Source: Lepisosteus oculatus
Taxonomy: Eukaryota > Chordata > Actinopteri > Semionotiformes > Lepisosteidae
Direction: 5' to 3'
DNA length: 64,000 bases
Assembly: GCF_040954835.1 (NCBI RefSeq)
Contig: NC_090706.1
Coordinates: 36,217,148 to 36,281,147, forward strand
The notes under the pieces are model-generated. The model made no database searches. It was not told the origin of the DNA and saw only the letters and a list, made by a program, of their open reading frames with translations. This document shows, one piece after another, positions 1 to 13,520 of the stretch; position 1 is the first letter of the stretch, and each line of letters starts with the position of its first letter. Made by a program: the position numbers and the translations under genes.

Positions 1-2489
1 AACATGTCTACAGCTATGAACTGGGTTCTAGCTTGTAAACATTAAATCACACCTTTTCATAGATCAGAAAGATTCATTTCCTGTTTTGTTTCAGTTTGCA
101 AAGAGTGATAATGTATATACAATGAAAAATAAAACAAGCACAAAATTGTTGTAAAGTGTTTTTGAACTGGCCACTGACAGATAAGTATAAGCTAAAGCTA
201 TAAGCTCCTGATTTGTAAAGAGATTCAAAAAGGTAACAAATCAAAAATAACTATTAAAGAAAACAATAACTATTAAAGAAAACAATAACTATTAAAGAAA
301 GTTATTTTAATAAATCTATTTTGTCATAAAGCGTGGATAATCAAGCCATGACATCAAATGGAACCTAACTGTAAAAGATTTACTGCAAGACATACTAAAG
401 GATTATCGCAACCCACTCAGATCGGTGGTTCGTAATAATCTTTTTGTCTCATCAAGCCCATTCAGTTAATGTTTCTGAACATTTTCAGTTCAACAAGACC
501 CTCAGTTCACTTTGTTAATACAAATGCCAATTTGTCTATTTTTAACTTTTCAATTAGCTTCATATATATGACAACTCTCCGTATCACCATAGTACCAGGT
601 CCACAACCAGAATGAACGCCAGTATCCTATTAACCATGTGGACTAAGGTCTTAGTCACAGGATTCATGTGTGGCAATAATGGTGCTTACCTGTTTAATAA
701 TGTGGAATAACAACCTACAGTACATGCTTCTTTGGCCGATCTATGGCCGCTAAATATTACAGCAGCACCTTGCAATTACAGACATCAAAGTGCTTTCATG
801 TTGGATGCTCAGACAAAAATAGGGACCAATAAACGTAATAAATAATGTAGTCATTAGCTACTACTGAGTCAGAAAGGCATGGTGGAAAAACGCTCTACTT
901 AAATACGGTTCGAATTTTTTTACAGTATGAGTTACACGTGGTCTCAGCTGATAATATGCAGCCCGGCTGTTGCAAGAGACTGATTAACAATTAGAAAGCT
1001 TTTTCTTTCCGCACACTGTGGCGGCAGGTACAAATTAAGACAATAGCTGGAAAGAGTTGCAAACACGACTTGCATGGTCAAAGACCTGAATTCTACATGC
1101 AATGTTCAAATAACTATTTCATTGAGGACGCAAACTCATTGCCTGTGGATATGCAGACAATTAGGAAACCCATGAACCCTCATATTTAACACTTAAATAT
1201 ATTTAATATATAATATGAACCGTCATAAGATAATGCACCACCCATGCTATTGATTTTTAAAAAATGAGTCATTGAGAAAAAGTATTACTTCTGTGCTGTG
1301 AATGTCATTTTTTTAACTCAAAACTTAGCAATAGATAACATGAAAGAAATGAATTCCTATATCTAATCAGAAATTCAAACCACTTACTATATATTGCTCG
1401 AGATCTAAAGGTTATCTGTAAATGATTCCATGCAATTATACCCTAACCTAAGACAATATGTCAATCACTACTCTTACTACTGAGTAGTAAGAAAGTCTAA
1501 AACTTTCCTTTCATCTCTTAAAATACATAAGCTTCTGCTGTAAAGAAAATACACACGGTTAATGGGAGGATTTCCTCAAATAAAGGTGGACCTCTGAAAA
1601 CAGCTGCTCTAAACAGAACATTCTAGGTTAAGTAAAATTAAAAATTAAAAATCAAGTAAAATCATTGTCCACTGTAAAATTGTATTTATATCACCAGAAA
1701 TAAAATTATTTAAATTTCACTTAAACTTAATCACCTTAAGCACTAAGTTATTCAAATGTTTGGGTGTTAAACAGTTACTCCTTTTTATTGATTTTCTGTC
1801 ACATAGATAAGTTCTGCATTTCGCTTTCTTTTTTAATTTGATTTACTGAAAAAAGTAAGAGGCTTATGAGAAAGAAAAAAGAGGTCATAACTCTGTTTAA
1901 AAAATAAATCTGAAAACAAACTTTCAGGTTTAAATTAAACAGATTTTTACTCGGGGGATTCAGATTAATCAGAAATCATAAGGGTTCCACAAAGTCCAGA
2001 GCTGCATGTTCTCAGACATCCAGAGTGAAAAAACTAACCGGCTTCCTGAACTTTTGCCATGATTTTTGAAACTGTCCATTTATGTCTGAAACTTTTCTAG
2101 ATCATTTGTTTTTTCCTGATTAACTCAACAGAGAGCTTTATGTTTCGAAAGGTACACTCACAATTTGATTGTCAAAACATGGTTGTAAAGTGTTATAAAG
2201 TGAAGAAACATAGCTTCATCCTTGTTTAAAATGGAGCTGTTTCAAACCTCACATTAATTCTAGGATATCAGTAAAAGAGCATTTGCAAACTTCAGACCAC
2301 AATAAAAAAAGATGGAATCTAACAGCAAGGAAGCACAGAATGCAAAGCATTTACACCAAGTTACAGAAAGCTGTCCTTGAAAACCTGCAACGGCTACAAT
2401 AATGCAATACAGTCAAAAATTGTACTGAATATTTGGGTCACTAGGAACTGGAAAAAGAACATAACAAATTAAAAAACACAAGAACCTAC
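1..2489. other. AT-rich non-coding DNA
   Basis: I see no gene here, only a 19-bp tandem repeat and scattered homopolymers. If 2490-2880 is a first exon, this is its intron. Confidence 0.5.
246..300. repeat. 19-bp tandem repeat, about 2.9 copies
   Basis: The unit AATAACTATTAAAGAAAAC is repeated with period 19 and no mismatch until the last copy, where it diverges to GAAAGTT. Confidence 0.9.
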
Positions 2490-2880
2490 CTTCCTAGCTG
2501 GGGTTCCTCACAGGCTTTGTTAAACTTTATCCTTGATGCGGTCCTAATAGTGCTCTCCTATCAATGTGCACTGGCACCTTCCGTAGTTCCATACTTTGCT
2601 GGTGATCTATGCTGAACTGCAGAGTAGGGCTTGAGGAAGAGTTGTGAGTTTGTGCCGAGAGATCTCAGGAGACACCCCGTCCCCTCAGGAGATTCATCCC
2701 CTCCCTCCCTGATCTTCCTGACACACCACTCTCCTCCTTCCCTCAGTCGGCAGGAGCAGAGCTCTCATGCTGAAGGATTTGCATTTGGGTTGAGGCCAGA
2801 GAAATGTTCTGTCAGGAGGTGTTGCAACAGGAATTATAATTTACTTTTGTTCACGTCTCTGGTAAGAAGTAAGGAAAAAA
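2490..2880 (-). other. Possible first (mostly non-coding) exon and promoter of a leftward gene
   Basis: A patch noticeably richer in G+C than its surroundings ends, on the - strand, in a strong donor (GGAAG|GTAGGT, last exon base 2490). The perfect octamer ATGCAAAT (2784-2777 on the - strand) is the kind of element found in promoters. Inside are two short frames, one starting MRALLLPTD and one starting MELRKVPVHIDR, both closed by stops before the donor, so the exon would be untranslated or carry upstream ORFs. I could not find the next exon in 1-2480. It may belong to a gene lying outside the window. Confidence 0.3.
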
Positions 2881-5800
2881 GCTAACCAAACCGGACTGCA
2901 ATGAGTACAACACTTCTATGTTCCTTTAATTCCTATAATTAAGCATGAAACTTATAGCTCATTATTAATAGGAAAGAAGATACCATTTTTATACCAGAAA
3001 ATTCTCTGCATAAGAGAAATACTCTCATAACCAAAAGTGTGAAAAGCAATACTATAAGATATATAAATATACTTTTCACTTTTGTTATTTTTCCTTTTTA
3101 ACATTTGATGATAAATTGAGCCATTAAGGTAGATGCCTGATCACACACAATGTCACAACAATCTCTCCAAATTTGTCATCTATACATTACTTGAAACAAC
3201 TTTATCAAACTACGAAACCAATTCTGTTTCTTAATTAAGCAGGGCACATTAGTGGTAACATAACAAAATAACATGAATATCTTTATCTTAAGGCCAAATA
3301 GTCCTTCAGCTTCTTTGGAAAAAGCTTGTTTCTAACCATCAGGATATACCAGGGGTTTCATTTACATACTGCATTTGAGCCTCTGACAAAAGGTTTAACC
3401 AAACTAAAATAATGTAACTAATTAACAGAAACAGAAGGTCATCACCATTGTAATGGTTCAGATAATCTGGATCAATCCCCAATAAATCAATAAAAAATGT
3501 AAGATTGCATATTTGAGCCCTGGAGTGTAAATCCATTCACAACTGTCTTTTCCTTAGCTAGACAGGAAACTGTTTTTTCATGTTGCATACATGAAATGAT
3601 CAAAACTTGTAATACAGGTGTTTCAAACTTATATTACAAGTCAAACTTATAAAAAGTAAGTAGGGTAAGGTAAAGCTTTTAAATTAGTTCATAGTATTAT
3701 ACTGTACTTAGCCTGTCAATGAGTGAGTGAGCCTGATACCCAACTGTCATTGAATTTAATGCAAAGAAAATGTTTTCAGGGGTTTGAAAGATTAAATAAA
3801 TAGGATCCAATGACAAATGTAACCTATAGTCTTTGCACTACAAACTTGGACTTGAATTTCAAACGTGTGGGTGGCATACGTCCGTGGCTGTGCTCATGAG
3901 TTCATGTACGCACATCCCCTCCACGGGTTGATTTCTGTTCTTTCCAGTTAACACAGAAAAGCTTAACCTGCTGGGCAATTCCAGCCTGCCCTAGGAATGG
4001 CTGTGGAAGGTTGTTCACAACAGCCTGATTAAGCAATTCAAACCCTTTGCTGTACCCAACCTTCTGCTGCTGCTTGTTTCTAGGTTGCTGAATCCTTAAG
4101 GCAGTGAAGCCTGTGGAAGCCTGTGGAATGAGGCCATGGAAACACAAACCCTGGCCAAGCCAGGAAGTGGAGAAGAAGGACCACATCGTCCCAGTTAAGA
4201 TGATGTAAGGCACATCCTCTGAAAAAGAATAACCAGCTTCAGGTTCCTTCCATATTGTTACGTTAATGTGTCTATCACCTACAAGCAAGATTTCCATTAT
4301 TTAGCAAATCTCCTAGCTATAAACAATTCTTTCACGTCACCCTAGCTGTGCAAGTACAAGACTTTTTGCTAGAGCTTTATCTGTCTTTAATTAACAGACG
4401 TACTGTATAAGCATTAAAATCACCTCCTATAGATCTACTATATCTATAGATCTACCTATAGCTTACCTATCAGGAAAAGTGTACTGGGAAGGGAGAAATC
4501 ACTATACAAAGCATGCAAACAAAATCTAATGAATCTGTCAAACCTGTAGCCAAGAAAGATGTTTGATATACAAAACAGTTTTCAGCTAAAATAAGTAGAA
4601 TATCTAAAAAGAATTTGGTCTTGAAAATCCATGTTCTATTGTACGTACGTTTTTGGTACTATAAACATAAATGTGTTTATTGCAGAATATCAAAAGTTAT
4701 TTTTTGAAGAACGAAAATAGGTAAAAGAATACAGTGTCTTTGATGAGTTTTATCACATTCAAAAGGTTCAGTTAGGCCTGTTCCTGTTCCATTTCATGTG
4801 TACTTGGAAAGGCTATGGGACATTTTATATGAGAACAGAATCCAGAAGTAAGTTGTGGACTTTTGGCCTTTTAGATTGAAAGAAGGGAGACAAAACCTTA
4901 CCAAAAAAAAGAAAATAAGGATGCAAAACCTTACAAAAGTGTAAAGACAGGTGTTAAAGTTTATTCAGCCATAGGCCTATCAACAGAACAAGCCCTTGAT
5001 CAGCCTGATTGGAACATGACAATAGCTGGTGCCGGTTTCACAATCCTTGAAAGAGTGACTCAATGCCTTTCAGTGCTTTTCACTCAAGAGCAATGCCTTC
5101 TCCACCCTCTTAGAAAAAAAGGGTTGTACTGCAGATAAGGGTGCAAGAGAATTTCTCTCTCAGTTCACAAAGTGTGACCCTGATCAATTGAATGTCATCC
5201 CTCTTTAATTTTTAGTCATCACAGATGCACCTCTTAGCAGAACTTCTGTTTGCCTTCAGAGGAGACTTGGTTTAAATGGATGGCTTAGTTTAAATGGGCT
5301 CTCAACTTTTATAACCATATACAGTAGATGGTAAGAATCATTATCGCACTTTATAACATTCAGTAAATATGACTGAACTTGCTGAAATTGTATGATTAAA
5401 TTATACCATCAGGACACTTTATGTAGTTATTTTACCAATTTAAATATCTGAATTATTACACTTAAGTATTAACTCATTTCAAATTTGTACCTGAAACTTC
5501 ATGCCCATTAGGTCTTTTTAAGCATACATTTTAAAATATGTATAACCATGCAAAATAAAATATTTTTTCATTGGTACCTATAGACATGTCAGGGATTATC
5601 TTTTTCGTCCTACTAGGCCCTTGGTTCTACAGCAGATGCCAAAACGCTGAAGTGCCAGCTGTCCCTCTTCAGGCAGAAATGACCCAGTTTGTGACCTCCT
5701 GTCCCTCCTCAATGGTAATGACTCAACAAGTCAATAGGAAGCAGGAATGTCCCTCATTTTTGTCCTCAGTTTAAATAAATAGGAAACACTCTCTCCAACA

Positions 5801-8800
5801 AGAACCACTATTATGTCAGAGGCTGATTACTGCCATTTTAAAACTATTCCACATATGACAAGCAATGGTTGTCTGCAATTTTTGTTTAAACCTAAACGAA
5901 ATCCAATAGCAGTTAACGTATGATAGAGCTTTCCAGGAAGTAAAAGCTCTGTCATGGTAAAGGAAAACTGTGGTAAGTCCCCACATAGGTCTTAATCTTT
6001 TCTCTAGGGAGGAGGGGGGAGGTAATTATAGCACAGGGAATGACAAAATTATATTCTTTTGCAAGTCTGTTGAAAGACTTTTTGAATGTATTAAGTGTTG
6101 GGCATAACAGTCTCACTATGCAGACAAATTAAGATGGAAAACAAAACAAAACAAAACATGGGCTTAAAAGAGTGCAGAAGCAGTAAAAGAAATTAAATTA
6201 TTTTGACATTAACCAGGTTTGACACCTGTACAATATTACTTGCAGGAGACAGGAATAATTTGCAATAATTTGCATTTAAATATCCATTGTGTGACATAAA
6301 AAATATATATAATGTAGCAAAGAGGAAAGTGCAACAAGATGCCAGGGCGTATGTTAAATGTAAAAGTAAGGGAAACTCCCTTTGAATACTGCGTGCAGTA
6401 ACTCTTTTGCAGGACATGTCCATAATAGAAAGAGTTAAATATCAAGTGTCTCTAGTTCTGAACAGTGAAAAATACCAAAAGGGCTTCAAACAAGTACTGT
6501 GTTTGAATTTCTTAAAATGCACATTATTGGTCAAAAAGGAAAGGAAAAATTCTCAATTAAAACTTAATTTGGATTGCATATAGGAGCCACTGCTTTAGAC
6601 AAAGAGTGTAGAGAGCACATTATTTCACTCTACTTCAATGTGTGCTGGATAATAACATTGATATTCGCAGGTTAATAAACTATTAATATCCTTACAAACA
6701 AGATGCATTGAATAGTTTTTTTCTTTCTGATGTTCAATCGACATGCTTCAATTGTATAAAAAACAGCCTTTTAAGGGATAAAAGAATTATTTTAAACACA
6801 GGGAGAGACTTTTTAAGCACACAGAGTCTTAACAATCAACAAACTTTAAAAGACAAGATCATCCACAGGCTGCCTTGAGTTTTCAGCACCTGGCAAGCTT
6901 CAAAACAAAATGCATTTTAATTAAATTGGGATATTTGTTTAACAGCTAATTTGTGGGAAATTAAAACTCTTCATTATAGAGCTTCAATGAAGGATAAGAA
7001 GGGGTAAATGACAATATAGTTTTGTTTGTCAGGAAATAAACGAGGGGTGGAGTGGAGAATGAGTGATTTCCTACCTTGAAACTCAGCAATAATAATACTG
7101 AAGAAAGAAGAAAGATCCGAACTTGTTCATGACAAAACTCCACAGGAAAAACAGTATTTTAAGAAATTGCCCAGATGCAGGGATTGGGTTGGTTTTTATA
7201 AAGTTTTTTAACTTTTATAAAGTTATATTGGTTTTATATTTGGTATAATATAAGCAATGTACATTTTTGGTATTTCCTGGTCTTCTGGAAAATACAGATT
7301 TTGTATTATTTTATTCTCGAATACCTCACCGCAAGTAAACTTGATTGTGATGTAAATTATAATTGAACTAAAAATAATGACCTTATTTTAAAGACCTGCA
7401 GTGCCTCTAGACAACAGTCTAGACAACAGTAAGAGACAATGAGTGCTAATGCTTAGACAATTACAAGAACAGCTTTGGAGTGAAAACATTTAACAGTTAA
7501 TCTTGATGATCAATCAAGAGGCATGGCCTGTGACTGTTTTACAGGACAATAGGTAGATCAGGAGGCACACTGGTAGTGGAGACACTTCAGGAAAAAGACG
7601 CCTTGGCAGTTCAGGAGAAACATGACTAGTGTTATCAGTCACAGTAATGGTGGGCGTTTTCTGTTGCCTGTTGACAGTTTAAATAAGCAAATGAAGTGCT
7701 AAAAACACCCCAGAAAGCAACTCTTCTCCCTACCCCTCCTCTCCAGGTGGTAAGGCTGGGCCTTTCATTCCAAACAGAAATTAAGACAACCAACAATCTT
7801 TCTTTTTCATATTTCAGGTTTCAAAATAGCCAGCTATACCTTGCAATTAAACTTAAATCCTGCTCAACAGTTTGCAAATCAGACCAACTTTCACACTAAT
7901 TACAACATTCAAAGTTTGACGATCCACTACAAAAAAGTTTTATTTTTTACAACTCCGGATATTTTCCACCTTTATTTTTAATAAATGAAGAATATACGAA
8001 CCTGTTTTCCATTTGCACATTTAATCATGCTGGATTTGTGTCTTGAAGCTTCTGATAGAAGCTTCACAGTATTGAAAAAGGGAGGTAAAACCTGGCACAC
8101 GTAGTCTGTAATGTTAAGAACTAAGATTTGCATAATAACAGACCATGTGTCTATCTGAACTGTTTGAAAACAAATACTGTAACTTTTTTCCGAATACTTT
8201 TTTTCTAATCCACTTAAGATTTACTTCGGCTTGTTAAACAAAAAAAATAACAGTCAAAGGTTCACTTCTCAATTTACAGATGGTTCTACACAATAAGACC
8301 ATGTCTATTAAACAAACAAATGTAGTGCACCACGGTGTCTGACAACCAGTTTTTTTAAATATTTATCCTTTTTCTTTTAGGATATTGAGGTCTGTAGCCC
8401 AACATCAGTGATTTAAACAGCTCTCAAGCGAGTAAAAGCATAGGAAGCCTATATTTGATCTGTTCTTGAGCTACATAGTGGCCTTAATGTCTGCATTTAC
8501 CACAGCATCAGTATATAGGTTTGCGATTCATTGAAAAAGACCCAAGGAGAAGTTTAGTGAAATTCAAATGATTCGTTTCTACTAGGTATAATGCTTTGGG
8601 GAGATCTCTTTCTGCTTAGCAGTAAGGTAAAATACTTTAACATTTAACATTTGCCACACTTTCTATACTCTACAACACGCATGTATCCAAGAGATGTTGT
8701 TTTGATTTTTGGCTGCCAACAGCAATGTATTTGTCAGGATACACTTTTAGTTAAGACAGAAAAACAATGAAAACAATCTCAGAAGATTGATACTGTTAAT

Positions 8801-10474
8801 TAACTTAAGCGCCAGAAAAAATATTTATCATTTTTATCTCATAAAACCAGATCAGTCATAAACAAATAGTGAAAGGCAAATCTGAAACAATCACTTCCAC
8901 ACAAAACCACCATTTAAAGCACAGGTTGTTAAAGGTAATTTCCGTTTCCAGCAAAATGGATATTTTTAAACCTGCATTTAAAAAACTGAAGTACTTTTAT
9001 GGCAGAATTCTCTTTTTCAAAAAATGGGGGTGTGAAAATATAAATGTCTTTTGACAGCTCTGTTTTCTTTTGTATTTAAAGGGTTTCAACAACATCTTAG
9101 TGTAATACCCTTCACGTAATTAACTTACTACACCCAAGTCAGCACTATAAACAGAACATTAAAACTCATCATCAGCCACCCCAGACATCCACTTTCTGCA
9201 AGAACTTGGTGTTTACTATATACAAAGATACATCTGGGTGGCACAAATACATGAACAAATGCTCTGAAAATATTCGGAAGACTTTTTTAAGAATACTAGG
9301 AGATCCAACAAAGAGACAACTGTCCTGAGCTAATTAGTCACAGTACATTATGGAAAGGACAATATTGCTCAAACTGACATTTTTGAAAATTAAATGATGT
9401 GCGTTTGTCCTTAGACATCCATTACTTTAGCAAATCCTGTTTGGCTGACTGGTTATTTATTTTGTCTCTTGCTGTAGCAATAACATAAAATGTATTTTTT
9501 TCTTTTTTGTTAGATTTCTGTTACAACAATAAACAACATTTTACTTTCTCATACTCTGTTAATCAACTTTGAGTTCAATGAGCAGACTTCTTGGACATAA
9601 ATATTAAGCTTTACAAATATCATTTGTACAAAACAAGAAGACCTAATTGCTGTAATAACTGCGCACACAATAAGTAAACAGATATCACTCAAATCTTTCA
9701 AAACACGTTTTCTCCCTGGGTTTCATTCAGCACCAGCCATAAAATTCTTAATAGTAATTAATGCTCTCAAAAATGAACATTTTTGCAAGTTCCAATGGCA
9801 GCTTTGAGTATTCCAATTTTTGTTAAAAGTATTTCTGCAATACTGAATTTAAGAACAAATGCTAAGGAAAAAAGCAATCTACTAGGCAGGCCTTCAGTTC
9901 AGTGTCTTTTAATTATTACACTAATAATGTATATATCATGACAAGAAGAATAGACACCCATGCCGCAATACCTTCACAAAGAACAATGGGATAGATTCAC
10001 AAATCTTGGGCATTCTGTTTCACCCATTTAATGACAGGTAATTATTGTATGATCTCGTCTTAAGGCACGGTAGAGTATCTCACTCAAAAATAAATGAAAT
10101 GTACGGATGCAGAGGAAAAGCACATAATCCCCACATTATCTACACTTGTACTATCACTCAACACAATATGCCGTTGTTATGCAAAACCCCAATTTATTTT
10201 CCCCTCAGTTGCATAAACATGCATTAGATATAAACCGCAGGTGCATTGTATAGTATAGGAAAAGTGTAAGTGTGAGGACGCATCACAAAAGACACTTTTG
10301 TATATTGTTCAAAGTTTATCAGTATAGCGCTCTCAATGGGAAGCCATTACCATAGTCTACAAGATCCTTTACCCTCGTGAGGGGGGGCGCGTGTGTGGAT
10401 GAAGACGGGACTGCAGGTTGCTTATGGGTTACTCAGGTGAAGGAACCAGACATTTGTTTTTTCACAAATGGTTT
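2881..10474. other. AT-rich intergenic DNA without recognised genes
   Basis: Only short open frames are present, none with a recognisable motif. The longest (3902-4297, - strand, 131 codons) has no domain, signal peptide or splice context that would support it. Confidence 0.5.
6141..6158. repeat. (AAAAC)n short tandem repeat
   Basis: ACAAAACAAAACAAAACA, about 3.5 units. Confidence 0.85.
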
Positions 10475-10643
10475 GGGCGGAGCAGTGGCTCTGTGGCTGG
10501 GGAGCTGCGCCTGTGGCCGGAAGGTTGCCGGTTCGTATCCTGTGGCCAGCAGAGGAATCCTACTCCGTTGGGATTCTGAGCAAGGCCCTGAACCACAACT
10601 GCTCCAGGGGCGACATTTAAATGGCTGACCCTGCGCTCTGACC

Positions 10644-10688
<45 letters not shown>

Positions 10689-10775
10689 GAGTGTCTCATG
10701 GTGAGCATGCTGGGTTATGCGAAAAGACAAAATCCAAAATTCAAAATTGTATATGGCTAATAAAGTGATCTTATA
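10475..10775 (+). mobile_element. tRNA-derived SINE, full-length, with (CT)n expansion
   Basis: A tRNA-like head carries an A-box-like TGGCTCTGTGGC and a B box GGTTCGTATCC (10530-10540). The body includes GAGGAATCCTACTCC and GAGCAAGGCCCTGAACC, and the tail ends GGCTAATAAAGTGATCTTAT. An internal CT microsatellite runs from 10649 to 10684. The copy at 25215-25482 on the other strand matches in order along its whole length, which defines the ends. Pol III transcription and LINE-driven retroposition are inferred from the structure. Confidence 0.85.
10649..10684. repeat. (CT)n microsatellite inside the SINE
   Basis: About 18 uninterrupted CT units. The opposite-strand relative at 25305-25325 has only a short GAGAGA-type run at the same place, so the expansion is specific to this copy. 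Confidence 0.95.
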
Positions 10776-13030
10776 AATTGCATTAAAATCATCCAGCATT
10801 CTGAATGTCGGCCTTCACTGATAAATCCCATGTAACTATTAAAAAAAGACACCTGCCATTATGTCATTAATATAATTTGTGTTTCCCTTACTGGAGGGCC
10901 AAACCTCTGAGGTACTTTACATGGCAAGAGGTACGCTGGGAAGAGCACCTGCTTGCTACAAAATGGCTAGAGAAGAAAGGGCAGATGGAGAAGTGGAGGG
11001 GTGCTCTGTGCAGGAATTCAGCAGAACACAGCAGACACAGGAAACTTAATCAAAATCCCAGCAGACCTGCTGCTATGTGCATGTACAGGTTTCTGAGGGC
11101 ATAAGGACACCTCTGCTCTGCCTTGCAACATGGACAGGAAGCCTGTTTAAAACCATGTAAATGTCCATGCAGAAAGGAACAACTGTAAACTCTCCTCTGC
11201 AAATGCTATTCACATAAAAGTACAAGACAGAGAGTATGCGAAATTAGGTTGTATTTATTCCTTTAAATATGACTGGAATATATCTTCCCAATCATGTCAA
11301 ATGTCTGAATCATAAAGATTCATTATGGTGTTTATTCATGGGGGCTGGTTAATGTGTTGAGTTCCCACTGTTGCTGTGCTGAAGACTAAAGATTAGGTTG
11401 GACTACAAAAAATCAGCACCAGAAAGTAAAAAAAAGTAGTCTTTGGACCTTGTCGACAACTTCAACAATGAAAGATATTCAGGTAATTCGCCAGGAAAAT
11501 TGGCAGGTGCTGAATATGATACACATAAAAGTAACAAGCTCTTTCATTTCTAATTTGGATAAGAAACCATATAAGTTTCTTTTGAACTGATGACATAGAT
11601 AATGCTACAGTGAAATACACATTCCATTGTCATATATTTTTCAGCAGCATGAAGTATATCTTTTCAGAAGATTAACACACCCAATTTTATATTCTGTTGC
11701 TGATACAGAGTAATTCTGCAGGAGCTTTTTATGAATAGCAAAAAAATCTGATTTGATTGGATGCACAATGCAATTCCTACATGCAATGCAAAACCCCCAA
11801 AATACATAAACACCTTTATGGAATATTTTAGGCCTGAAGACTGCTTTTAAAAGAAAATGTCACTTTGAATCTTATCACTTTTTAAGAATGATATGCATTC
11901 ATATGCCGGTGTTTAAAAATCATGGAGCAACATTTTTGATCAACCCGCTTGCTGCATAAATCCCAGTGTAACATTTATTTTTCATCCTGTCAGGTTCACT
12001 CTTGCAGATTATCTACAATCTCATCCATTCTTGATAAGTGAACATGCAATTTACAGCAGCACAAGTTCACACCAAGATTATACCTTGATGTCCCTTTTAA
12101 ATAGCTGTATTTATCACATCTACAGGCAGGGCTTTAAAGAAGCAGGGAATTTCACATGGTGGTCTCTTTATTAGTTTTGCTCTTTTTATTTTCATTTTTT
12201 TAAGTAAGGCGTATATGACTGATACTCACATATGTGTAGTTAACTCCATCAAATGTCAAAGCATGTTTCTAATGCAAACAGTGAGGTTTCTGAGCAAAGA
12301 TGCATTTGTACAAAACACAAAAAAGACTCAGAATAATTTTCTGTCTACAATATACTGTTAAGCTCGTATGGATACGTTTGAGAGGATAGCTGAGGGAATA
12401 TTCTTCACTAATTCCAAGACTGCAAGGAAAGTCTGTATTATAGATGAACAAAAAACTTTACTTCACATTCTGTGCAAATGATCTCTATTACAGGCACGTA
12501 GATTCAGATTTCCTCCTTTTTCTATCTAGGGGGAAAAGTGTAAAATACATGCCTTATCAAAAAGCTCTTTATGAATGTTCTGTACTCATCTGAATAGTCA
12601 CGCTTGGCCAGGAAATGTTTACTGATAAGCTTTGAAGGTTCCACAGAGAGAATAACAGCTGGACCCTTGAAGCTAGTCCTGTGGTTATCTAACAGGCAAT
12701 GGGCCAAGAGGCTGTCCCTTTGGAACAAGAAAAGGTATGAGCTCTGTTGCTTAGCAATGCACCAAGTATCTCTCTGGAACATGTATGAGTCTCAGGACTT
12801 GGGAACTTGGATGCAAGTTGAGGCTTGGTTGGGGAGAAACTTAGGAAGTCTGCTCCTTTGGCACGTTATAGCTGATATGCTAAATACATATTGATTAACA
12901 AATGTCCAACTGTATTATTTCAATGCTCAGATAAAACTATTGTTTTGTGGATTTTATCACAAAATGTCTCTTGTTGCTGAGAAAGTTTTGGGTAGAATTC
13001 TGTTTAATGTACATCTCTCTTTCTGTAGCA
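10776..13030. other. Intergenic DNA without recognised genes
   Basis: Open frames on both strands around 12522-12894 overlap each other and show no family motif. Nothing else can be supported. Confidence 0.45.
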
Positions 13031-13035
13031 GTTTG

Positions 13036-13515
13036 TGTCACAATCACAATAACCCCTCCTCTTAAGGGAGCTCCAGCTCTTCCTCGTTCCCTCCCATTGT
13101 TTGCACCCTATTCCCGTTCCCCCTTAATGGCGCTGACGCTCATCCGGGCTCTGCATCTGATTTCCGTATCGTGCGAGTCCGGGACCTGGAAGCGCCTGGT
13201 CCCGTTAAGGTTTTAATCTCTGCTCCCGCTCCCGCTCCCGTTCCCCGTCCGCCGGTTCCGACCCGGCCTTCATGGTTTTTAATTCCTTGAGCTGATGGAT
13301 CTTCTGGTTTTGGACTTACTCTTCTGTTTCGGATATTCCCAAAGGACTACTCTCTCGGATTGTTCGCCTCGGCCACACCTCCCCCGTGCACCAGCGCACC
13401 TTGGACACGCCCCCCTGTCTTCAGCCCCGTTTTCCTGCATGACGTTTCCACAGTGTTTCCCCACTCCGTCGGATTGTGTCGTCCGCATAGGGTCCGGAAA
13501 GAACTGTTCGTTACA
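13036..13515. mobile_element. Solo LTR of an LTR retrotransposon, with 5-bp target-site duplication
   Basis: A 480-bp block begins TGTCACAATC and ends TTCGTTACA, so it has the canonical TG...CA (here TGT...ACA) termini. It is flanked on both sides by the identical 5-mer GTTTG (13031-13035 and 13516-13520). It is much more GC- and CpG-rich than the surrounding AT-rich DNA and contains a short (CCCGCT)n-like run near 13222-13245. No second LTR, primer-binding site or gag/pol frame is next to it, so it is a solo LTR left by LTR-LTR recombination. A 5-bp duplication fits Ty3/gypsy or BEL-type elements among others; I cannot name the family. Short open frames across it are chance frames in GC-rich DNA. 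Confidence 0.75.
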
Positions 13516-13520
13516 GTTTG

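Noticed and set aside
3902-4297. 131-codon open frame on the - strand
   Set aside because: No domain, signal peptide or splice context; low-complexity QQQ-type stretches and no resemblance to a known family. Likely chance.
4427-4455. 12-bp direct repeat CTATAGATCTAC
   Set aside because: Two short copies in AT-rich DNA; expected by chance and no further structure.
10433-10708. Frames with Arg-Glu repeats on the - strand
   Set aside because: Translation of the (CT)n microsatellite within the SINE.
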